A DNA stretch of 64,000 bases from Lycium barbarum. Its lineage: Eukaryota > Streptophyta > Magnoliopsida > Solanales > Solanaceae. The notes beneath the pieces were generated by a model. The model did not search any database. It was not told where the DNA came from and was given only the letters and a program-made list of their open reading frames with translations. Below are positions 53,680 through 64,000 of this stretch, piece by piece. Made by a program: the position numbers and the translations under genes. The stretch is taken from NCBI RefSeq assembly GCF_019175385.1, contig NC_083337.1, positions 161,957,713 through 162,021,712 on the forward strand, read 5' to 3'. Each line of letters starts with the position of its first letter. The first letter of the stretch is position 1.

Positions 53680-54420
53680 CTAGTTTTCTTGCTCGCCGGG
53701 ACGCCGATATGGCAAGAATCTGTGGTCTTTCGAAGCATTCTTGCGCCTTTTCTTCTCAATATATGCTTCCAGTTTGCCAGATGCTTTGAGTTCCTTGTAT
53801 TTCTCAATAAGTTTGCGCTTCTGAATTTCAGAATTTTTAAGGTAATAAGGTTGTTTCCCTTGCTTAGCAGCTTCTCTCTCTTTCTTCTTGTGCTCTTGCA
53901 GAATCTCTTTCTCAGTGTGCTTTGTTCCGGCTGATTTCAATTGTTTGTCAATCCAAGAAATGCGACTTTTCAGTTCACTTATCTCTTCTGGATCATTTAA
54001 TTTCCTCAGCTGTTTCTTCAGCTCCTCTTTTTCTGCTGGAAGATTATCCTCGTAAAGAAAATTGTATCTCTTTTTGAACCGTTCTACGTCGAGCTGGCCA
54101 GTTAAAGACTCAAAGCGAGGGTCACGCGTGGCCTTTTTAGGAACTTGGATAATTTCCCTAAATCTGCTCACTGGCTTCTTGCTACTCATCTCCATTGGCC
54201 TGTTCTTGTTTGCTCGGCTATTTTTTCCTTCTGAATTAAGCTTCCTATACACTGTATCTGACCCATCAGACCGTGCTCTCTGCAATTCCTCAAAGGTCAC
54301 ATCAGCAAGCTCCTCCTCTATTTCCTTTGCGTCCTCATCTTCAGACGAAGATTCATGTTCATCAGAGTCTTCAAATTTGATTTTACTTGAACTGGCAACA
54401 GCTGGCTTGTCTTTTCTCAT
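53680..54420 (-). CDS. RRP36: rRNA-processing protein RRP36 homologue
   Basis: A single coding exon of 246 residues. Residues 15-40 are acidic (EDSDEHESSSEDEDAKEIEEE), followed by VTFEELQRAR (41-50). The conserved RRP36 core has SRFREI (85-90), RDPRFESL (99-106), KKRYNFLYED (116-125) and a Lys/Glu-rich coiled-coil tail ending KKRRKNASKDHRFLPYRRP. RRP36 is a nucleolar component of the early 90S/SSU pre-ribosome needed for cleavages that release 18S rRNA. The length fits the family. A leader intron separates this exon from a non-coding first exon near 55397-55450. The gene appears intact. Confidence 0.92.
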   Translation of the reverse strand: MRKDKPAVASSSKIKFEDSDEHESSSEDEDAKEIEEELADVTFEELQRARSDGSDTVYRKLNSEGKNSRANKNRPMEMSSKKPVSRFREIIQVPKKATRDPRFESLTGQLDVERFKKRYNFLYEDNLPAEKEELKKQLRKLNDPEEISELKSRISWIDKQLKSAGTKHTEKEILQEHKKKEREAAKQGKQPYYLKNSEIQKRKLIEKYKELKASGKLEAYIEKKRRKNASKDHRFLPYRRPGEQEN

Positions 54421-54438
54421 CTCAACAATTTGATTCCG

Positions 54439-55396
54439 CTAGAGAAAAAGAACCTGAGAACTTTGCTGTAAAGAGAGTGAGAGGATCATTTAGAACCTCC
54501 ATGATAGTGGCATATACCACAAACCTAACAAAAGAATATGTACTATGTCGGCATACAAAAAAGCCAATGCCAACTTTACATGACTAAAATGTAAGTAGTA
54601 TATGCTCAAATTTAAGTTTCTTCTTTTGACAATGGTTCTCCTTCAAGCTCACAAGATACCTTGTCAGCTCGACTAATCCACAAATCACGAATGCCAAGTC
54701 TAAGCCTACCATACCACCAGAGTATTGTGACATGTAACTAGGATGTGAATAATGACATCTCCATGTTATTAATTTTAACTCTCAACTTCTTAGTTGTCCC
54801 CTTGGGGTGTTTAAGTCAATTAGTTCAGCAGCTAGTATTCATTTAAAAGGAGCAAAACTCAGACTTTCAAAACAAATAGTCTAATACATAACTCTAAACC
54901 CCAGAAAGGTCTACCACTCATCTTGCTAATTTTACTGATACGAATAATGTTTAAAGCAAAAGGGCAATAGAGAATCAGTTTTTTTTTTTTGCAAATTTAT
55001 CGTCCTTCCTACTTTACACATACAATTTGGATATTCAAACATTTAACAGAAATACATACATACAGTGCAGAGCAAAACAAAACTGGTTAAGGTTTCATAA
55101 GAAACCAACTCAGATAAGGAAATGCAACAGAAACGCAGTTACATCGATCCAATCGTTTAACATGCGAAAGATTAAAAAAAAATATTGACGTGCTTCTTCT
55201 CTGGAATATGTAAGTATGAATTTATTAACAAACAAAATAAATATCAAAAAGAACGAAACATGATCCTAAAATTTCACACTTTTCTAATTCCAAAAATTGA
55301 CGAAATTAGCAACAAAACCTAAGTAGATACTCTTTAATCACACTCCAAAAACCACACTTACAGTTTTGGATCTTAAGATTAGAAATTAATTAGTAC
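54439..55396 (-). other. Leader intron of RRP36
   Basis: On the minus strand, a donor CTTTAAG/GTACTAATT at 55397/55396 and an acceptor TTTTTCTCTAG/CGGAATC at 54439/54438 bracket this interval. The start codon lies 18 bases into the second exon. The splice is predicted by sequence only. Confidence 0.5.
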
Positions 55397-55500
55397 CTTA
55401 AAGAGTGAAGAGCCGTCGAGGAGCAAGTGAGAGAAGCTTTAGGGTATTGTAGTTTACGGGTTGTCTCGGCCCAATTCAGACTTGGATCTTAAGTACAAGG
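55397..55500 (-). promoter_or_regulatory. Site II and telo-box in the RRP36 promoter/leader
   Basis: On the minus strand, TGGGCC (site II, 55468-55473) is followed ~23 bases later by ACCCTAAA (telo-box-like, 55438-55445). This pair is characteristic of plant ribosomal-protein and ribosome-biogenesis promoters read by TCP-type and telo-box-binding factors, which matches the gene product. Confidence 0.55.
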
Positions 55501-56520
55501 TCCAAGTTCAAAAGACCAAAGTTTTCTGCTTTTTCTACACCTGAAAAAAACAGGTAGTATAAAAATAATATTCTCCTTCGAACTTTTATATAATGGTAAA
55601 ATTTATTTAATTTCGTTTAACATATTTATCTATAATCTTTTCTATGTTGCATTATAAAGAAAAAAATCATGAATGTTTTGATTATATCTCTTCTACAACC
55701 TATTTATAATTTAGGCAGAAATTAAAAAAAACAACAAGATATAACCTTTTTATTGTCTATCATGGTTAAATGCTAAAACGTTTTGTACAGAAAGACCGTC
55801 TTATCTCAGCCCATGAAGTTATCTCATAATCAAAGTTCAGGTATGTTGCGATATAACTTAATTTTTACCAAGTTTTATGCGTTAGGCAACACAACCAATT
55901 TTTTCTCATGTAAATGGATAACATCGCCTTATTATATGATATATTACGATTTTCCAGGAAATGACGCATCCCCAAAAGTGTTTGATCTTGAATTTTTGTT
56001 CCCACTTAACAAAATCTTTAAAATATGACCTTACCTTGAGAAAATTCGCTAGGAAGAACTTTTGTTGCTTATCAGACATAAGTTCTAGCTTTTGCCTATA
56101 AGACAGAATTTATAATCAATTGAGCAGGTTCACCGTTCCTGAACTTCTAGCTTATATGCAAAAACTAATTTATGTCCACAACTTATGTCCGATGAAAATT
56201 TTTCTAAAGCAGAGGCTATTTTTTAAAACTTAATAAGTGGGCCAAAATTAAAGACGCCTCTTATGGAGGCCATTTGTGGCTTAACCCACAATAGCATATT
56301 ATTGACTTGTGTTGAATGCATCTTTTTATCTATCTTGAACTATTTTGTGGAGAGTTAAATGCTTTTTATTAAGGTAGTAATCCATCGTGATTAACCATTA
56401 GTCAAATGCATAGTCTACGAAAAATGATAACAGAAGGGAATGATTCCTACAGTTAGCAAAGTTCCCTGTTAAACAAGAAAAAGAAACATAATCCAAAGAT
56501 TAAACTGTGTCTTCTGCTAT
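55501..56520. other. Intergenic DNA between two minus-strand genes
   Basis: AT-rich. The part near 56.1-56.5 kb probably holds the 3' untranslated region of the upstream gene. No additional gene recognised. Confidence 0.45.
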
Positions 56521-59500
56521 TCAGTGCCTCCATCCCTTTGAATGGCCATCCTCCATATAGGGCTCAAGAAAACCAATAAACTGCATATCCAATGGAAATT
56601 TCTTAGTCTCCACCAGCTAGTTTTTGAAAAAAAACCAACCTCAGCTACTTTTCACTGACAAGTGATCAGACACTCGTGGAAATTTCGTAACAACTGTTTT
56701 ATGTTATATAAACTTTCATGAATGGTGAAACAAGAACATGAGCACTAAGCGTAGTATACCTTACTTCCATCTTTGGACCACCGTGCACCATAACCATTAG
56801 CAACCCTTATCTCAAAAACAACCCCATGTGGTGGAACAACATGCACATTCATCCAGCAGCAACAAGTTATCAAGTCGCTGATGACATCAAGGGCAACCCT
56901 ATTTTTGTCGGAATCTGGAAAGTGAAAAAGATGAGACAGTAGCTTCTTACGAAGAAAAACTAATCGCACAAAGAGAATTCTTGCTAGCAATATATGATCT
57001 TATTCTATCTCCTTCTCCACAACAGAGAGGTACATCCTGCAGTGCATAAGCTTACTCCACGGAAAGGCAAAAAAGTCACAGATCAGGGAATAAAGAGGCT
57101 AAATGCACCCATGTACAATATATTAATGATTTGTCTCATGGGTCAGGTGATGACAGGAATTGCCTTCCAGAAGCAAAATGATACTCGCAAAAGAAAAATA
57201 ACAAACATAGCTCAAGCATCAGAATCTCACATGCAACTCAAGAATATTTAGATTGAAGGGCCCTGGAATGAGGAACTAACCACTTCCAGAAAAACTACCC
57301 CAGTAGCTGTCGCTGCTCCTGTTCACATGCTTTGACAATGCCCTCGCTCCATCAGTCAAGGTACAACCTTTAGCCTGTTGCAAAGACAAACATTAGAGTT
57401 ACTCCCGTATGCAAATATGAAGAGATCTCTTTTGTAATGCTCCTGCTAGCATCTGTCTAGCATTCAGTAATGCCAGAAAATAAGTAAAACCAATTGGCAG
57501 ACAACAATGGAATATCCTGGGAAGAGGTTGCAACAAACAAGATCCATTGTTACTCTCCAAGCGTGGGATTTGGATGTGTGCGCTTAACTTCATTGACTGT
57601 TTTTCCAATTTTCTTCCTCTCTCCTACTTCTTTTAATAGGTCAACATTTTATCCACCATCCCTCAACCTATCCCCTCCCATAAACACAAAATATTGGTAA
57701 CAAAAAATGGAGGGCAAAATTGCTATATTTTAAGCATAGGATCGGCATCAGCAAAGATTCCCAAACTATTTTAGTATAACAAGTTCAACTCCTGTCCTCT
57801 GGTTCTATCAAGTGGACCTTTGAGATTCTATCTAACTTGTCTTGCCTTACTGTTTGCTTCTATTAGCCAAGAAATGCAGCAACGAGCTTTATGGAACTTC
57901 AGAAGCAGCGAAATACAGTTTTTTCTCATCTAACTGTCATCTCAATTTACTTATATTAGAACAATGTATCTCATATCCTTTACTTTCGACAATCATAATA
58001 ACATAAAGCAGCTTATTCACAAGCAAGCAAAATTGTTCCCAGGACTATTTCACAAGGAGAAAAACTAACAACATAGTCATCAGGTCATATCATACATTTG
58101 GATTATGTGGCAACAGAAATGATGACATTAGAGTAGATGCTGGTGGTGGAAGTGCCTCAGAAACTGTTCCAACTGTGCATACAAATCCTAAAAGCCTCTG
58201 AACACCTGCATAGCTGAGTTCCTGAATGAAAATAGAGACTCTGAATTAGGACTTGACAAACATCTCGGCTATCTATATATGCATCTGAAACAAATTTATG
58301 AAACTTTTCTTTTATCTTGTGAAAGAACTGGCACCATTACAAAAATAGTTGGCTTATGCATATCACTCTCTTGGACTAAAAAATAAGTTCCAAATACTTG
58401 CGGTAGTCTTCAGACAGAAGGGAAGGTCAGGAAAGTATTAAGTCGTCACTTTCTCTCGCGGAAAGTGACTCACTTTGGGGACCAGCATAGAAAGATCCTT
58501 ATACAGGTACAACAAGTTATTGACAAAAATATCTCAAAGAATCATTTCTAACTTTCAGGAGAACACAGCTGTAATGGTAGCAGTATGTCATTTTGACATA
58601 ATCTAAATACTGTACCTCCAATGTCAAGATAAGTAGAGCTGAAAGCATACTCACAGAAAGCATGGAGCCCAGATAAATGGAAGGCTGAGAAACCAGCTTC
58701 TTAACACCGATAGCAAGAACACCATTTGACCTTTCTTTCTCTTCTGAGTAAAATTTCCGGTAAACTTGGACACCTGCAATTTGCATGTTTATACAACTTA
58801 GCTTTCATATAAGGAACATCCATCATAAAGAGTTCCTTATTGATTATCCATTTTACTCATTGCAAGTATTAAGAAGTTAGCTACTAGCAGAAAGTAGCAA
58901 AGCCCAGTATATAATTAGCCTCACCATCTTTTCCTCCATATTTACAGATAAAAAATGGCTCTACCAAGTACCAATTAACAGAAAAAAGAGAAATGAAGGC
59001 TTTCACCTCACATATCAGTTATCACTTGAACATATAACTTTCTAAAGAGCAAATAGGTCTCAAACGGTCCAATTATATTACAGTTTCTCTGGTAGATTTC
59101 AAGAAACCAACTATCACTTGGCTTTTAAATTCTAGTCGCAGATAGCGCGATTAGAAACCAAACTAGGGATGATAATAGTTATTTAACAATACCTCTTTTT
59201 TTTACTCTCACATCATTAGAAACAGCAACACATTTACAGAGTTGAGGTAGTAAAATGATGAGCATCAGATGTATGGTGAAAAGAATAGGAGAGATTGAGA
59301 AGGGAAGCCAGGATATTTAAGATAGGGATGACAAACCGTGTACCGTCACTCATTACCCTATAGGTGAATTGCCAAGGAACGATTCAGGGAGGGGAACCCC
59401 CCTTTACCGTGGACAGTGGATCAAAGATAAACAACGATCTAACAGAAGATACTACTCTTAGATTCCAACATAAAATATTTGGTAAACATATAACCATAAA

Positions 59501-62063
59501 ATATCCTTAATCGTCTTCCAAACATATTAAAAGTCCCTACAAACATGCAAGATATATGGAGTGAGAAGTAACATCCTCACCACCATACAGTAAGAGATAT
59601 CTACCTTCTTCAGCGGTATCAACTCCAGGAAGAACTTCTTGAAGACTCTCTGCTTCTAACATCTCGCGAAATGAATGGTAATGATGGACATCCTGCAAAT
59701 GGGCATCTGTTCAGTCGACTATAACAAGTAACCAAGTGATACACAAAAAAGAAATAAATGTACATGGCGAAAGTACCTGAACTTGAAGAACTAAACATTT
59801 GTTGACGAGGATGAAAGCACCCGGTTCAATTCTAACATCCAAAAAAGAAATCATCTGAGAGAGGAAAAAGAAGAACATATTCTTTTAGAAGATCAATGTA
59901 TCAAAAGTACTTCCTGTCATTTTTAAGCAAATCCTTCTTTTAGAATGAAAGAATATTTCTCGAAGTTGAATCGTGAGGGTTCTGGTTTCAACACATTTGA
60001 AAATAAAACAGGACTAACTTTTCGGCACTGTACTAAAAGTGGTTTTATCATGAAATGCAATATCAAAAAGTCACGGGAGAAAAACAGTGAAATACAAATG
60101 TTACCTGTTTCAAAAAATAAAAGGTGAAATACAAGCAAACACGTTAAGCAAAAACTACTAATAAAGAATGTCCCCGTGATCTAAAACATTAGAGATGAAA
60201 ATTCTTCCGGTGATGGAAACTTTGATGAGGGTCAGTATAAAACAACCGTACATGACTCCTTGGGCATCCTCTTCAGAGCATCTAAATTATCGCATACCAC
60301 AGAAAATCAAACGCTAACCAAAGACGGTTTTTTTTTTTTGACAATGTATTCTGAAGATAGTATTTTGGCACATGACTTGATTGAGTGGACTTACTAAGGC
60401 ACACGAACTTAACTGATTGGAGACTTTGAGAATCAGCATTAAGCACAACAAGTTTAACGAGGAGAGGGCAGAAGCAGTCAATAGAGTAAGCAAAATGCAT
60501 GCAAGTCATACTTATTATAATGTCCAACAGCACACCTTCCTTCAATTGTTTTCTTTCCATCTGCAAATAATTTCAAACACCTATAAAATAATTCAACTAT
60601 GAAATCAAAGGGAAAAATGCATTACAAACTAAAGGAAATTAAAATCTATAAAGGGCAGCCCGGTGCACTAAGCTCCTGCTATGCGCGGGGTCCGGGGAAG
60701 GGCTGGACCACAAGGGTCTATTGTACGCAGTCTTTCCTTGCATTTCTGCAAGAGGCTGTTTTCACGGCTCGAACCCGTGACCTCCTGGTCACATGGCAAC
60801 AACTTTACCAGTTATGCCAAGGCTCCCCTTCAAAATTAAAATCTATGACAAGGTGAAAATTAATTTTGATATGAAAGCAATAGATCCGGATATTTTTATA
60901 CTTCTAAGCAGGGAGAAGTAAGGCTCCTGAACATGGATTTCAAAGTCCACAGATTTTAGCACCTGTAGTTAGCAACATCCAATATATATTAACTTCAGAA
61001 TAACGTATGAGTAACTGAAACAAACGGAAGAAACTCTATTACATGCTTAACTCACATTGAGCAAATGAGAACCTTTTTCCTTTATTAAACTAGCCCAGTC
61101 TTCTTCCTTTTGCTTCAAAGAACTACTTTCTTGCATTTCTGCAAGTTTGTTTTCTGTCCTTGGCAAGGCTTCAGAAGAAATGGCCTCATATAAGGATGCT
61201 GCAAGGTGCTTGTATAAAGGATATAACGGAACTCCTACGGAAAGACCTGTCTTAAACAGACAGAACAAGAGAAAGAATTATCAACTTGATAGAGTGTCAA
61301 CTATCCAAAATCTGGAAAAAGTAGTACAAAATAATTCTCATTGCATTAGTCAGCACCTACTCTCGGAATAACACCCTAAAGTGATAGCCCTTTTTCCTAT
61401 ATAAAAGCAAAGATCCGTATAGACAATCCCATCTAGTTGGCTTAAACTAGTTATCGGTGTTTGAAATAAGTGACATTTTGGAAACCCGACTAAAACTGCA
61501 AACAAAGGACAACATTTTTCTTTATCCGAAAAAGGAAAATTCTTAATGTTTAGTATCAAGTTGTTCATGACTGAGTTAAACCAACTCCTACAGTTATGGC
61601 AACAATTAGGTTTAAACACTAGAAAAGAAAACTGTCAGCTAAACGCTTTATACATCCATTGTATGCCATATTTTTTAATGGCAAGGTAATCACATGTCAA
61701 TTATTTAAAATTCAAGGATCATGCGTTTGTATTAATAGAGGGCATAAAAAAAATAAAAAAAAAACAAGTTGCGTAGCAAATGAGTTAGTTCCAGTTCAGT
61801 TGCTCAAAATGTGGTACCACAAAAAAGAGTAACAGAGATAAAACTCAGGAGAGGCGAGAGGCAGAATTACCACTAGTGGAATTGGGAAGTAGGTTGGAAG
61901 AATTGTCTTGTAATAGGGTGGAGCAGTAGTCTTTGTAGAGATCCAAGTCAATTTCAAGAGTGCTGTCTATGGAAGAAGCAAGTGTGAACCTCAGCAACTC
62001 TTCTATGCAGTCTTTCAGTTGCAGTGACGCTCCAAATCCTGGTGATGTTGGTTGAGATTCCAT
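56521..62063 (-). CDS. Conserved plant protein of unknown function, nine exons
   Basis: Exons on the minus strand: 62063-61871, 61246-61056, 59854-59777, 59692-59605, 58773-58655, 58221-58096, 57374-57281, 56914-56760 and 56580-56521. All junctions are GT-AG and all phases agree, giving 367 residues. Landmarks in order are LKDCIEELLRFTLASS (N-terminal helix), SVGVPLYPLYKHLAASLYEA, FLDVRIEPGAFILVNKCLVL, EVLPGVDTAEEGVQVYRKFY, RSNGVLAIGVKKLVSQPS, YAGVQRLLGFVCTVGTVSEA, VIPS-free CCCWMNVHVVPPHG, VANGYGARWSKDGSK and the tail GFLEPYMEDGHSKGWRH. It has no signal peptide, clear membrane segment or catalytic motif I can name. The C-terminal tail reads like a conserved plant family, but I cannot attach a reliable family name. 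Intron 2 holds a SINE. Confidence 0.8.
60650..60833 (-). mobile_element. Full-length tRNA-derived SINE (SolS/TS-like)
   Basis: Reverse-complemented, it starts GGGGAGCCTTGGCATAACTG (A-box region) and contains GGTTCGAGCC (B box), CAGCCTCTTGCAGAAATGCA, CCCCGCGCATAGCAGGAGCT and GTGCACCGGGCTGCCC. It is flanked by identical 13-base repeats AATTAAAATCTAT (60637-60649 and 60834-60846). These prove an L1-type retroposition and suggest a fairly young insertion. Confidence 0.9.
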
Positions 62064-62699
62064 GCTTATCGACTTGTCCTGCTCTATAATCTTGATTTCA
62101 TTTGACTCTGTTCATATGATTCTTCCTCTTCAAATAAGGAACACAAGTGACGACGTGATTTGTCTTTTATGGAACTTTGGAAATTGATAATCTAGGAAAC
62201 CTTTGACTTTGAGGATATGCTAGTTAACAAGATTCTCCTTATATTTGGACTTTTAAGTGATTTACAAGAATGACCTGGCCGGTCCTTAAACTTTTGACAC
62301 TGCTTGCCCATAAAAAAAAAAATTCGCTAAGTTTTGACTTTAGATCATCAAGATTTGCCCACGAAGCATCCGAGGTCAAAAGTTCACGGCAGCCCATTTT
62401 CAAATTATGTAATTTCCTGTTCACTTTTAAGGTTTATTTTTTAAAAAAAGATATTATTTAATCCTTGAACTTAATATAAAAATTCAGTTTAACAACTAAT
62501 ATAATTTATATTTATTTATTTTCTTAATAATTTTTATTTCAATTATTTATCATCCTAAATAAATAATATCATTCTTACAATGAGAGGTGTATTACACTTT
62601 CGCCACGTCATTGTCACATCGTTAGCACGTGTTGCCACGTCAAAAATTACTAACCCTTCAATTTTTATTTTTCTTCTATTATTTTTTCTCTTTCTTCTT

Positions 62700-62762
62700 C
62701 TTTCCCCCACGCTTCCTCTCCTTCTCCCTCTCCCTCTCCCTCGCCTCCTTCTCCTCCATCGT
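62700..62762 (+). repeat. CT/CCT-rich tract
   Basis: A polypyrimidine stretch of CTTCTCC and CTCCCTC words. Open frames over it are simple-sequence peptides. Confidence 0.65.
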
Positions 62763-63524
62763 TTGAAGCTCACCACCTGCCGGTGGTGGAGCTATTAATA
62801 ACCTAAAATAAATGATTAAATACCAGCAATATGGACATCAGATGAAACCCCACTACCCCCTCCTTTTGTTCTTTGCCGCCACCCCTCCCTTTCTTCCCAA
62901 TTTTCTCTATTCATAATAATCTTCCTAAATTAGCTTACATACAGAGAAAAAATGGAAATGAGATTAATTTATCACTGGATTATTTTATCACTGCTTCCAC
63001 TTGTTTTTCTGTAATTAAGAATGTCATTGATAGTTTTAGAGGTAATAATTTGTTAGGATAACATTTTGTCATTATGGGTGTATTGATGGTGATGGATTGA
63101 AGGGTTGTCATCATTTGGGAAGAGAAGGATCTGAAAGTGGTGGAATATGGTGAAGTAAAAAAGTGGGGTTTCGAAAGGGGTTATTGTTGGGGGAAGGTGC
63201 GAGTTGTGGGTTTGGTTGCTGATGATGAAGAAATGCAACGATGGAAGAGTGTACAGAGGCGGAGCCGTGTAAATGGCAATGTGATTCGACGCATGTTTCC
63301 AAAAAATGGTGAAAATTTCATCTCATTCCTTCTCAAATTCGTCCAAATTAATTATTTTGGTTTTTATTGTTGGCTATTATGATTATTATGTGCAATCCCA
63401 TTTCTTCCATAATCATTCTTCCATAACTTTATTTTTAAAAGAAAACAAAAATCAAAATCAAGAAACCAAAAAATAATGAAAATGGTAAGAAAAGAATGAT
63501 GAGAATATAAATAGAATGAGAAAT

Positions 63525-63725
63525 TTGTGAAGAAGAAGAAGGAGGAGGAAGGTGGTGGGGGCGAGGCTGTGGGGTGGATGGGGGTTGTGAAGAAGACGAA
63601 GGTGGTGGGGCAGGGGCTGTGGCGTGGGGTGTGGGGCTGTGAAGAAGAAGATGGTGGTGGGGGCGGGTTTGTTTGGTGAAGAAGAGGGTCGGGGCCGGGG
63701 CTGTGGGGTGGGGTGGGGGTGCATT
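63525..63725 (+). repeat. G-rich minisatellite (three to four units)
   Basis: Units of ~50-60 bases follow the pattern GAAGAAGA(A/C)G, then GGTGGTGGGG, then GGGGCTGTGG. Many G runs of 3-6 make the plus strand a candidate for G-quadruplexes. The open frames on either strand are Gly/Pro-rich artefacts. Confidence 0.7.
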
Positions 63726-64000
63726 TTGATTTTATTTTTTAGTTATATATCATTTTTATTTTATTTTTTAATTATATTTTTTATATTTTTCACTCTCTTA
63801 ATTTTTATTTTTATTTTACCACGTCAGCATTTGAGGTTGTATTTAATTAAGATGAAAGTTGTTAAGGGAGTAAATAAATACAAGTTAAGTCTAGTTGCCA
63901 AATTGAATTTTCATGCCAAGTTCAAGGGTCAAATGATGTCTTTTCTCTTGTTTTTAAGTCTTTTTCGTTTTTAGTTATCAGGTTTGGGCATGTGGTTAAA

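Larger units (their letters stand above)
62440..63950. mobile_element. Possible large non-autonomous transposon bounded by inverted repeats
   Basis: The left flank (about 62450-62520) and the reverse complement of the right flank (about 63865-63950) share CCTTGAACTT...AAAATTCA(G/A)TTT(A/G)(A/G)CAACTA and ATTTATTTA words in the same order, as Mutator-like elements do. Matching CCACGTCA/TGACGTGG words lie further in on both sides. The interior is not coding by any family I know. No target duplication was fixed, so the limits are approximate. Confidence 0.45.

Noticed and set aside
53562..54433. Plus-strand and alternative-frame ORFs over RRP36
   Set aside because: They are shadows of the RRP36 coding exon, which has clear family motifs.
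62555..62798. Arg- or Leu-rich frames over the CT-rich tract
   Set aside because: Both are simple-repeat translations.
63458..63974. Pro-rich and Gly-rich frames at the right end
   Set aside because: Translations of the G-rich minisatellite, without domains.

Overview
This window is nuclear chromosomal DNA from a flowering plant, most likely a member of the Solanaceae. The evidence is AT-rich intergenic DNA, GT-AG spliced genes whose exons translate into plant-specific families, TS/SolS-type tRNA-derived SINEs, Stowaway, Tourist, hAT and Mutator-like MITEs, and Copia and Gypsy/Athila-like retrotransposon DNA. The species cannot be fixed from the sequence alone. All exon joins were made by eye from reading frame, GT-AG sites and family knowledge.

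Layout. Positions 1-1650 are an AT-rich degenerate tandem array without genes. Positions ~1651-18985 hold two diverged head-to-tail copies of one segment: copy A ~1651-10657 and copy B ~10664-18985. Both copies carry the same old minus-strand retroelement with a tRNA-Asp primer-binding site. They differ by clean insertions. Copy A carries a 2450-bp solo LTR (4003-6452, duplicated GCAAA) and a 116-bp Tourist-like MITE (9867-9982, duplicated TTA). Copy B carries ~1.9 kb of complex tandem repeats (16557-18430). The A/B junction lies inside the terminal repeat of a Mutator-like MITE whose complete copy follows copy B. Positions 19600-21960 hold more nested MITEs.

The gene-rich part starts at ~22 kb. 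First comes a five-exon plus-strand gene for the chloroplast ribosome-hibernation factor PSRP1 (22194-25738). It is followed by a five-exon plus-strand GDSL esterase/lipase (26701-29906). A four-exon minus-strand gene for a DUF936 protein (36156-30867) lies tail to tail with the lipase. Positions 36.6-43 kb are intergenic with repeat remnants. A 4.87-kb Ty1/copia element (43008-47878, minus strand) has both LTRs and a CAACT target duplication, but its coding region is dead. Another repeat-bearing intergenic stretch includes a Stowaway MITE (50504-50762). Next are the minus-strand gene for ribosome-biogenesis factor RRP36 (54420-53680, with a leader intron) and a nine-exon minus-strand gene for a 367-residue conserved plant protein that I cannot assign to a function (62063-56521). 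The right end is a GC-variable region bounded by inverted repeats.

The genes do not form an operon or evident pathway; they are independent housekeeping or metabolic plant genes. I found no CRISPR array, bacterial system or convincing new protein machine. The most informative content is structural: a tandem duplication dated by occupied and empty insertion sites, and a near-perfect 53-bp hairpin retained in both duplicates.
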